Assembly (NCBI GenBank): GCA_019245755.1
Contig: JAFARC010000061.1
Location: 1 to 64,000 of the forward strand
Length of the DNA stretch: 64,000 nt
From: Mycobacteriaceae bacterium
GTDB taxonomy: Bacteria > Actinomycetota > Actinomycetes > Mycobacteriales > Mycobacteriaceae
Direction: 5' to 3'
Position numbers and translations under genes: made by a program. This document shows positions 58,687-64,000 of this stretch, piece after piece. The stretch's first letter is position 1, and each line of letters begins with the position of its first letter. The notes under the pieces were generated by a model. That model saw only the letters and a program-made list of their open reading frames with translations. It was not told the DNA's origin and did no database searches.

Positions 58687-59706
58687 TCAGTGTCGGTAGT
58701 CGCTGGTCTCGGCCAGCTCGGCGGCCGAGGTCATCAACTCCGGCACGATCGCGCCGAACGCCAGCAGCTTCTCGTCGTCGCCGGCGCGCTGGAATCCCCG
58801 TTCCAGGACGATCGCCAGCTTCCATTTGGCCAGGACCAGGTAGTAGTCCAAATCATCGACCTGTCGGCCGGACACCCGCGCGTAGTGGTCCACCAGCTGG
58901 GAGCGCGACGGCATCCCCCGAAGGTCAACGTAGCTTGCCGTGGCGGCCTCGGGTGCGTGGGTGTCCGGCGGCCAGCCCTGCACCATCCAGGCGAGGTCGA
59001 GCTTCGGGTCGCCGACGGTGCCCATCTCCCAGTCGACGATGGCTGCGAGCCGCGCGGGCGCGCCGTCGAAGTACATCACGTTGGCGAACTGGTAATCGCC
59101 GTGCATCAGGCCGGGGATGAAATCAATCGGACGGTGGGCGCGCAGCCATTTGGTGGCGATGTCCATGCCGTCGAGCTCCCGGCCGTTGATCCGGTCGAAA
59201 AAGCTTGTCCAGCGGTCGACTTGGCGCTCGTGGAAGCCCTCGGGTCGGCCCAGGTCGTGCAGGCCCCTGGCCTGCCAGTCCACCTTCGACAACAGGGCGA
59301 TCCCTTCGGCCAGCTGATAGGCGAGCCCGGGGCGCGCGTCAAAGTCGGTGTCGAAGGGCGCCGGCCACCCCGTCCGGCCCATCGGAGACCAGCCGGGTAC
59401 AAACCCCATCAGGTAGAAGGTCCGGCCGAGCACCGAGGGGTCCGGGCACACCGCCACTGCGGGGGTATGCGGGACATCGGTGCCATCGAGCGCGTCGATG
59501 ATCCGCCATTCGCGCAGGATGCCGCGGTCGCGGTCGGGCGGGGCTTCGGGCGGGGGGATGCGGATCACGCAGCTGTGCTCGCCGCGGCGTATCCGGTAGA
59601 TCTCGTTCTGGCTGCCCCCGGACAGGAACCGAACGTCGATCGGTTCGCCGCGCCCAGGCAGCCCGGCGTCGTCCATCCAATGAGCCAGCCGGGCGCTGTC
59701 GATCAC
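58687..59706 (-). CDS. Phosphotransferase (APH fold) paired with acyl-CoA dehydrogenase
   Basis: 339 aa from GTG 59706. Kinase motifs: H202-G-D204 with N209 (HGDYQFANVM) and D225 in VDWEMGTVGDPKLDLAW. The family is aminoglycoside-phosphotransferase-like, but the pairing with an ACAD matches the domains of human ACAD10/ACAD11 and LvaA of Pseudomonas, which phosphorylate 4-hydroxyacyl-CoA so that an ACAD can remove the phosphate. It overlaps the ACAD stop as GTGA. It is therefore probably a 4-hydroxyacyl-CoA kinase and not a resistance gene. Confidence 0.85.
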   Translation of the reverse strand: MIDSARLAHWMDDAGLPGRGEPIDVRFLSGGSQNEIYRIRRGEHSCVIRIPPPEAPPDRDRGILREWRIIDALDGTDVPHTPAVAVCPDPSVLGRTFYLMGFVPGWSPMGRTGWPAPFDTDFDARPGLAYQLAEGIALLSKVDWQARGLHDLGRPEGFHERQVDRWTSFFDRINGRELDGMDIATKWLRAHRPIDFIPGLMHGDYQFANVMYFDGAPARLAAIVDWEMGTVGDPKLDLAWMVQGWPPDTHAPEAATASYVDLRGMPSRSQLVDHYARVSGRQVDDLDYYLVLAKWKLAIVLERGFQRAGDDEKLLAFGAIVPELMTSAAELAETSDYRH

Positions 59707-61004
59707 AGGTTGCCCACCTCGAGGTCGAGGTACTGCGCGAATTTCGCCCTGGCGGCCTGCTGCTTGCGCGGGATCCACTCGCGGGGCCACACGTCGTCGC
59801 TGGGCCGATAGTCGCGCAGCACCTGTCGCGCCACCGTGGTCTTGTGCACCTCGGTGGGCCCGTCGGCCAGTCCCAGTGCCGCGGCGCCGTGAATCATCGC
59901 CATGAACGGCATCTCGTTGGTGACCCCGAGGGCACCGTGTACCTGCATCGCCCGCCAGGCGATGTCGTGCAAGACGGTGGGCAGCACCACCTTGACCGCG
60001 GCGATATCCTTGCGCACCTTCTTGTAGTCGCGGTACCTGTCGATCTCCCAGGCGGTGTAGAGCACCAACAACCGGAACTGTGCCAGCTGCGCATACGAGT
60101 CCGCGATGTAACCCTGGACGAACTGCTTGTCCGAGAGGCGGCCGCCGGCGGTCTCCCGGCTGAGCGCGCGCTCGCACATCAAGTCCAGTGCCTTGCGGGC
60201 GAGGCCGATGGTGCGCATGGCATGGTGGACGCGGCCGCCGCCGAGCCGGGTCTGGGCGATCACGAAGGCCTGCCCCTCGCCGCCGAGCAGCGCCTCGGCC
60301 GGTACCCGGGCATTGTCGTAATGGATGAGCGCGTGCGAGCCCTCGTTGAGGTGCTCGCCGGCGAGCCCGACGTTGCGAACGATATCGACGCCCGGCGTGT
60401 CGGTCGGCACCAGAAACATCGACATCCCCTGATAGGGACTCACGTCGGGGTTGGTCACCACCATGACGATCAGGAACGCGGCGGTCTTCGCGTTGGAGGA
60501 GAAGTACTTCCAGCCGTTGATGACCCAGTCGTCACCATCGCGCACCGCGCGGGTCTGGAATCGGGTCGGGTCCGCACCGCCCTGCGGCTCGGTCATCGAG
60601 TAACTGGAGAACAGCTCACCGTCGAGCAACGGACGCAGATAGCGCTGTTTCTGCGCGCGCGTGCCGTAGTGCGCGATGATCTCGGCGTTGCCGGTGTCGG
60701 GGGCCTGGCAGCCGAAGACGATCGGCGCCCAGTGCGAGCGCCCCAGGATCTCGTTGAGCAGCGCGAGTTTGAGCTGTCCGTAGCCCTGGCCGCCGAGCTC
60801 GGGGCCGAGGTGGGTGGCCCACAGGCCCTTGCGGCGCACTTCCTCCTTGAGCGGGTCGATCGCCTTGCGTCTGGTTTCGTTCAGCGCAACGAACTGCTGG
60901 TGCGGCCACGCCAGGTCGAGCGGCTCGACCTCGTCGCGGACGAACGCATCGGCCCAGTCGAGCAACTCCTGGTACTGCGGATCGGTTTCGAAGTCCCACG
61001 CCAT
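59703..61004 (-). CDS. Acyl-CoA dehydrogenase, ACAD11-like
   Basis: 433 aa. YSMTEPQGGADPTRFQTRAV, INGWKYFSSNAKTAAFLIVM, RLGGGRVHHAMRTIGLA, and C-terminal MQVHGALGVTNEMPFMAM with GPTEVHKTTVARQVLR fit the ACAD10/11 branch. With the kinase it would convert a phosphorylated 4-hydroxyacyl-CoA into an enoyl or 3-hydroxyacyl-CoA intermediate. ATG overlaps the TetR stop by one base, so the three genes form one minus-strand operon. Confidence 0.9.
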   Translation of the reverse strand: MAWDFETDPQYQELLDWADAFVRDEVEPLDLAWPHQQFVALNETRRKAIDPLKEEVRRKGLWATHLGPELGGQGYGQLKLALLNEILGRSHWAPIVFGCQAPDTGNAEIIAHYGTRAQKQRYLRPLLDGELFSSYSMTEPQGGADPTRFQTRAVRDGDDWVINGWKYFSSNAKTAAFLIVMVVTNPDVSPYQGMSMFLVPTDTPGVDIVRNVGLAGEHLNEGSHALIHYDNARVPAEALLGGEGQAFVIAQTRLGGGRVHHAMRTIGLARKALDLMCERALSRETAGGRLSDKQFVQGYIADSYAQLAQFRLLVLYTAWEIDRYRDYKKVRKDIAAVKVVLPTVLHDIAWRAMQVHGALGVTNEMPFMAMIHGAAALGLADGPTEVHKTTVARQVLRDYRPSDDVWPREWIPRKQQAARAKFAQYLDLEVGNL

Positions 61005-61660
61005 CAGGCCCTCCTTTGGGTGTAACCGGCGATGACTGCGGCGATGTCGTGCCCCACCACGTCTGCGAACGAGCGGTCCCCGAACGAGCCGGCGGCCCAG
61101 TGCCGAGCGCCCTCGCTGACCAGCGAGCCAGCCAGATTGGCGAGGTGCTCGACATCGATGTGAGCGGCCAGCTTGCCGTCGTGCTGAGCCCTGCAGAACA
61201 GCTCGGTGAACATCCCCGCGTCGTGGTCGGCCGGTTCCTCGCCCGAAAGGATCCGGTGTTCGTGGCGATATCCCTCCAGGATCGTCTCGATGACCAGCTC
61301 GCGCGGGTTACGCGCCATCGACCGCTGCAGGCTCGTCAAGGCTGCGGCGATGACCGATGACACGTCGTAGTCCTTGTCGTCGAGCAGCGTGCGGGTGGTC
61401 CGTTGCGCCGACCGGGTCGACAGCACGCCGACCTCGAAAAGCACGTCCTCTTTGCGGGGGAAGTAGAAGTAGAACAACGCCTTGGAGACGCCCGCGGCCG
61501 TGCAGATGTCGGCGACGGTGGTGTTGGCATAGCCGTTCGTGCGCCACAGCGCCATTGCCGCATGGACGAGCGTGCGCTTGGTCTGGCGCGACCGAGCCTG
61601 CTGGTAAGACGCTCGGCGCTGACTACGGTCAGCAGCGGTCACTTGGTCGTTGCCGGGCAT
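61004..61660 (-). CDS. TetR family transcriptional regulator
   Basis: 218 aa. Helix-turn-helix: YANTTVADICTAAGVSKALF then YFYFPRKEDVL. The C-terminal domain (ELVIETILEGYRHEHRIL) may sense acyl-CoA. It is the first gene of the kinase-ACAD-oxidoreductase operon, divergent from the VOC protein gene, with 75 AT-rich bases between. Confidence 0.88.
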   Translation of the reverse strand: MPGNDQVTAADRSQRRASYQQARSRQTKRTLVHAAMALWRTNGYANTTVADICTAAGVSKALFYFYFPRKEDVLFEVGVLSTRSAQRTTRTLLDDKDYDVSSVIAAALTSLQRSMARNPRELVIETILEGYRHEHRILSGEEPADHDAGMFTELFCRAQHDGKLAAHIDVEHLANLAGSLVSEGARHWAAGSFGDRSFADVVGHDIAAVIAGYTQRRA

Positions 61661-61693
61661 AACAGCACTATAGCAGTCAAATCCGCGAATAAA

Positions 61694-61726
61694 ATAAGTT
61701 GACCACTGTCTAATTTATGGCATAAG
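61694..61726 (+). promoter_or_regulatory. Putative promoter and imperfect operator of VOC gene
   Basis: TTGACC (61699-61704), 16 bases, CATAAG (61721-61726) could start transcription near 61733, almost at ATG 61736. TAAGTTGAC and GTCTAATTTA around CACT form an imperfect repeat with one unpaired base, a possible site for the divergent TetR. Confidence 0.45.
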
Positions 61727-61735
61727 GTCGGGAGT

Positions 61736-62254
61736 ATGTCGACGTTTTCCGGACCGGTCCGGCAGATCGGGTATGTCGTCAACGACTTCGACGGCGCGGT
61801 GGCGTCGTGGCTGGAGTTGGGTATCGGGCCCTGGTACGTGATGCGCGGGCTCACCCAGCAGGTGCTCTACCGTGGCCAGCCCTGCCAGGTGACGTTGACA
61901 CTCGGGCTCGCCAACACCGGCGACATGCAGGTGGAGGTGATCCGGCAGGAAAATGACGCGCCCTCCATCTACACCGAGTTCCTGGCCTCCGGCCGGCAGG
62001 GTTTTCACCAGCTGGCCTGGTGGGTGACCGATTTCGAGTTGGCGTTGGGTAACGCGGAAGCTGCCGGCTGGCCGGTGGTGTGGGCGGGCGGACAGCACGA
62101 GGGAGTGCGCTACGCCTATTTCGAACCGCCGGCGGGTCTGGCCACCGTCTACGAGATCACCGAACTCACCGGCCTGTTGTCGGGGTTCAACAAGACCATT
62201 CGCGACGCCGCCGAGGGCTGGAACGGGAGCGACCCGATCCGCTCCGTCGGCTGA
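61736..62254 (+). CDS. VOC (glyoxalase/epimerase fold) family protein
   Basis: 172 aa with two beta-alpha-beta-beta-beta halves: IGYVVNDFDGAVASWLELGI at the start and GFHQLAWWVTDFELALGNAE at residue 85 or so, ending FEPPAGLATVYEITEL. Metal-ligand positions (H in FHQLAWW, E in VEVIRQ, E in TVYEIT) are present, as in methylmalonyl-CoA epimerase-like VOC proteins. It could be an epimerase or extradiol-type enzyme. The stop codon is followed at once by the target duplication and the inserted element. Confidence 0.82.
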   Translation: MSTFSGPVRQIGYVVNDFDGAVASWLELGIGPWYVMRGLTQQVLYRGQPCQVTLTLGLANTGDMQVEVIRQENDAPSIYTEFLASGRQGFHQLAWWVTDFELALGNAEAAGWPVVWAGGQHEGVRYAYFEPPAGLATVYEITELTGLLSGFNKTIRDAAEGWNGSDPIRSVG

Positions 62255-62259
62255 CGGGC
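62254..62259. repeat. Target-site duplication, left copy
   Basis: ACGGGC directly outside the left terminal repeat; its A is also the last base of the VOC stop codon. The identical hexamer follows the right terminal repeat at 63421-63426. Confidence 0.75.
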
Positions 62260-62278
62260 CGGTAGTGGGTCAGTTTGA
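62260..62278 (+). repeat. Terminal inverted repeat, left
   Basis: CGGTAGTGGGTCAGTTTGA, exact reverse complement of 63402-63420. The stop codon of the passenger hydrolase (minus strand TGA at 62270-62272) and its last codons lie within the repeat. Confidence 0.85.
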
Positions 62279-63172
62279 AGTCCGTGCAGATTTACGGCGC
62301 GGCGTTGGTGCGAGATCGTCGAGTATCTCGTTGGCCATGACAACGGGGAGCAGGTGACCGGTCGAGGGAACCGTCATCAGCGTGTGGTTGGGCAGCAGGC
62401 TAGCCAGACGACGGGCATGTTTCATCGGCACCAAGGTGTCCTCTTCCCCTTGCCAGACGGTGACCGACTGCTGGACCTCGCCGAGGTCAAAACCCCATGA
62501 GCCGTAGTAGCGGCGGTACTCGTCAACCATTCCCTGCACGCCGCCGCGCATAACTTCGCGATGGGTAGCCAGCAACGACAAGGGCGGTGGGTCGAGTGCC
62601 GCCCGATCTCGGCTGCCTGCCAGGTGTGGGAGTACCCACCCGAGCACGCGCGGCGGTACGTGGCGTATCAGTCGCAGCAGCGCCGCTGCGATCGTGGGCG
62701 TCCAGCGTGCGGCCGGGATGAGCAGCTCGTCGGGCAAGAACCCAATCTCGAAGACATGCTTGAGTCGCTCAAGAGGAGCCATGCCCGCGACCGTAGCGAC
62801 TGCGCGTACTCGCCCCGGCATCGCCGCAGCGCACGCCAGCGCGTAGGGACCTCCGCCCGACCAGCCGGCGACCGCGAAATCATCCAGATGCAGCAGTTGA
62901 GCGACCTGAGCCACAGTGTGTCCCCACTGGCCAACCGAGGGCATGCTCCACAGGTCGCTGCGCCCAATCCCCGGTCGGTCAATCGCGATAATTTCGGCGC
63001 CGCACCGACGCCCGGCCTCGTCCATCACCGTGGCGTCCATACCACAACTGAGTCCACCGTGGTTCCACACCAGCGCCCACCCACCAGGCGACCCAAACCG
63101 CCATACACCCACGCGACATGAATCGACTAGGACTGTTGAACCCGAATCGGCCCCGTTGTTGTTGCTCTGCAT
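62270..63172 (-). CDS. Alpha/beta hydrolase (passenger of the insertion element)
   Basis: 300 aa from ATG 63172 (GAGGGG 6 bases before; ATG 63193 is possible). Oxyanion region WNHGGLSCGMD, AIDRPGIGRSD, nucleophile Ser in AGWSGGGPYAL, acid Asp in QGEEDTLVP and His in STGHLLPVV. It resembles prolyl-aminopeptidase-like or haloperoxidase-like hydrolases rather than the ring-fission hydrolases elsewhere in the window. Its C-terminal codons and stop are formed by the left terminal repeat. The substrate is unknown. Confidence 0.85.
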   Translation of the reverse strand: MQSNNNGADSGSTVLVDSCRVGVWRFGSPGGWALVWNHGGLSCGMDATVMDEAGRRCGAEIIAIDRPGIGRSDLWSMPSVGQWGHTVAQVAQLLHLDDFAVAGWSGGGPYALACAAAMPGRVRAVATVAGMAPLERLKHVFEIGFLPDELLIPAARWTPTIAAALLRLIRHVPPRVLGWVLPHLAGSRDRAALDPPPLSLLATHREVMRGGVQGMVDEYRRYYGSWGFDLGEVQQSVTVWQGEEDTLVPMKHARRLASLLPNHTLMTVPSTGHLLPVVMANEILDDLAPTPRRKSARTSN

Positions 63173-63297
63173 TGATCGCCCCTCTGAGGTCATCCCGCCA
63201 CACGCACGTTCTCGGCTATTGAACCAAATATCTGTTCCGCGCTGGCGGTATTCCCCTACAGGTTCTGGCATTCACGGCCGCGGCCAGGTGCAGGAGG

Positions 63298-63414
63298 CTA
63301 GTCGAGCAGTGACGCGATGTCGCGAGTGGTCCAGACATGGTTGGTGATGCCGGCCGCTATCGCGGGCGTGGTCTTGCGACCCGCATTGGCTTTGGTGAAA
63401 ATCAAACTGACCCA
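63298..63414 (-). pseudogene. Transposase C-terminal remnant
   Basis: Thirty-eight codons are open on the minus strand from a stop at 63415-63417 to TAG at 63298-63300. The peptide contains TTPAIAAGITNHVW followed by TTRDIASLLD, resembling the C-terminal (TPAMAAGxTDHVW) tail of DDE transposases. The frame begins inside the terminal repeat, has no start codon and lacks all catalytic parts, so it is dead. The match is from memory of the tail motif only. Confidence 0.55.
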
Positions 63415-63420
63415 CTACCG
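63402..63420 (-). repeat. Terminal inverted repeat, right
   Basis: TCAAACTGACCCACTACCG, exact inverted copy of 62260-62278; similarity stops after base 19, as expected for true element ends. Confidence 0.85.
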
Positions 63421-63426
63421 ACGGGC
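63421..63426. repeat. Target-site duplication, right copy
   Basis: ACGGGC immediately outside the right terminal repeat, identical to 62254-62259. Confidence 0.75.
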
Positions 63427-63458
63427 CCGACGTTGACGGCGTAGGGCCGCTGTGGAAA

Positions 63459-63489
63459 TGTAATACTCAATTTGGAGAGTAGCATTCTC
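63459..63489 (+). promoter_or_regulatory. Shared promoter element, copy 3, before P450
   Basis: TGTAAT (63459-63464, -10-like) runs into ATACTCAATTTGGAGAG and TAGCATTCTC. GAGAG-TAGCA-TTCTC (63475-63489) is a palindrome with one mismatch. It matches copy 1 (16960-16993) with one base deleted and copy 2 (37567-37601). It is probably an operator for the P450 gene 30 bp downstream. Confidence 0.65.
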
Positions 63490-63519
63490 GCGCGTAGAGA
63501 CCGTCGATGGAGCAGGCAC

Positions 63520-64000
63520 ATGGTGGACGACCTCACCGGGATGGATTTCTTCCGGGACGACCGGCTGGTCGGCGACCCGTATCCCTATTTCGAGGCGCTT
63601 CGGTCCACGTGCCCCCTCACCCGGGAACGCCACCACGGGGTGACGATGGTGACCGGCTGGGAGGAGGCGGTCGCGGTGTACAACGACGCCGACACGTTCT
63701 CCTCCTGCATCTCGGTGACCGGCCCATTTCCCGGCTTCCCGGTTCCGCTGGAGGGCCGGGACGGCAAGGACGTCACCGAGCTGATCGAAAAGCATCGCGA
63801 CGAACTGCCGTTCAGCGATCAGCTGCCGACGCTGGACCCGCCCGTGCACACCAACCATCGCGCGCTGCTGATGCGGTTGATCACCCCCAAGCGCCTCAAG
63901 GAGAACGAGGACGCGATGTGGGGGCTGGCCGACGAGGTGCTGAACGCCTTTCTGCCACCCGGGCGGGGCGAGTTCATCAAGGGGTTCGCCGGACCTTTCA
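63520..64000 (+). CDS. Cytochrome P450, N-terminal part (cut by window end)
   Basis: ATG 63520 with GGAG 7 bases upstream opens a frame that runs off the window, 160 codons visible. DPYPYFEALRSTCPLTRERH, a B-C region with ADTFSSCISVTG, LPTLDPPVHTNHRALLMRLI (the D-P-P-x-H-x-x-x-R block, Arg/His contacting heme propionates) and TPKRLKENED are typical of class I bacterial P450s. The heme-Cys region is beyond the end. Its promoter carries the shared element. Confidence 0.85.
   Translation, partial: MVDDLTGMDFFRDDRLVGDPYPYFEALRSTCPLTRERHHGVTMVTGWEEAVAVYNDADTFSSCISVTGPFPGFPVPLEGRDGKDVTELIEKHRDELPFSDQLPTLDPPVHTNHRALLMRLITPKRLKENEDAMWGLADEVLNAFLPPGRGEFIKGFAGPF

Larger units (their letters stand above)
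62260..63420. mobile_element. 1161-bp passenger-carrying insertion element (cassette)
   Basis: The two ends are perfect 19-bp inverted repeats and are flanked by a 6-bp direct duplication (ACGGGC), the signature of transposition. Inside are one alpha/beta hydrolase gene and a 38-codon remnant of a transposase tail; no complete transposase is present, so mobility would need one acting in trans. It landed between a VOC gene and the promoter of the P450 at 63520 without breaking either. This matches the idea of a mobile insertion cassette. The IS family is not identified. Confidence 0.75.
63173..63519. other. 347-bp gap: element right end, then P450 promoter
   Basis: 63173-63297 shows no gene. 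63298-63414 is a transposase-tail remnant, 63402-63420 the right terminal repeat, 63421-63426 the target duplication and 63459-63489 the shared promoter element before the P450. Confidence 0.7.

Noticed and set aside
58687-59706. Aminoglycoside resistance gene
   Set aside because: The fold is shared, but the overlap with an ACAD11-like gene and the operon context point to acyl-CoA metabolism.
57811-59811. A 666-codon plus-strand frame opposite the oxidoreductase and kinase genes
   Set aside because: It has no ribosome binding site or domain, and the minus-strand genes have full catalytic motifs.
62260-63420. The 19-bp inverted repeats as a terminator or regulator pair
   Set aside because: They are 1.1 kb apart and flanked by an exact 6-bp duplication, which fits transposition better.
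1-64000. CRISPR arrays, tRNA or rRNA genes, phage genes
   Set aside because: I saw no regularly spaced repeats, no tRNA-like cloverleaf with CCA/anticodon arms and no phage structural or integrase genes; I could not run a dedicated scan.

Overview
The window is GC-rich DNA with strong G/C bias at third codon positions, many GTG and some TTG starts, 4-base ATGA/GTGA gene overlaps and several probably leaderless promoters. A mycofactocin-type short-chain dehydrogenase, a wax-ester synthase/DGAT, KstD-like flavoproteins, paired acyl-CoA dehydrogenases and many TetR/IclR/MarR regulators all point to a Mycobacteriaceae species (Mycobacterium/Mycolicibacterium type). I see 67 protein genes (two cut by the window ends), one transposase remnant, and no rRNA, tRNA or CRISPR. 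Almost everything is catabolic: the window reads as an accessory island for oxidising cyclic, aromatic or terpenoid/steroid-like compounds and beta-oxidising the products.

Layout. 1-3963: end of a thiolase, a small membrane protein, then a TetR gene with three matching palindromic operators controlling an operon of two paralogous six-helix membrane proteins plus orphan heme-copper-oxidase subunit III-like and IV-like proteins. 4004-16079: a meta-cleavage block with an IclR regulator, an MhpC-like hydrolase, mhpA, mhpB, two KstD-like flavin dehydrogenases, an LLM-type flavin oxidoreductase with a likely partner FMN reductase, SDRs, a cyclase-family hydrolase and a dienelactone hydrolase. 16091-27695: SDRs, an alpha/beta hydrolase, a TetR, a P450, an amidohydrolase, a tandem pair of M24 peptidase-fold proteins (the second lacking metal ligands), a crotonase and a fused double CaiB/BaiF CoA-transferase.

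27729-37535: a divergent aldehyde dehydrogenase, then two Rieske oxygenase modules. Each Rieske alpha subunit is followed by an uncharacterised protein of about 110 aa and then an amidohydrolase or TauD-type dioxygenase. A MarR gene with twin operators lies between them. 37629-43284: an acyltransferase, a 30-aa peptide gene, WS/DGAT, a mycofactocin-type SDR, a P450 and a TetR. 43598-49274 (minus strand): a third Rieske/small-protein/amidohydrolase module with SnoaL-like and paired acyl-CoA dehydrogenase genes. 49577-62254: amidohydrolase, acyl-CoA dehydrogenases, SDR, CoA-transferase and thiolase (a beta-oxidation cassette), then TetR genes, an aminoglycoside-phosphotransferase-fold kinase beside an ACAD11-like dehydrogenase, and a VOC protein.

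62260-63420 is a 1161-bp element with perfect 19-bp terminal inverted repeats and a 6-bp target duplication. It carries an alpha/beta hydrolase and only a tail of a transposase. The window ends inside a P450 gene whose promoter carries a sequence element also found at two other divergent promoters here.

The most unusual signals are this passenger-carrying element, the shared promoter element and related GAGAA-N5-TTCTC palindromes, the threefold Rieske/small-protein module, and its amidohydrolases with the metal-binding HxH replaced by ExN. Functions are read from motifs and remembered family features; no search was run.
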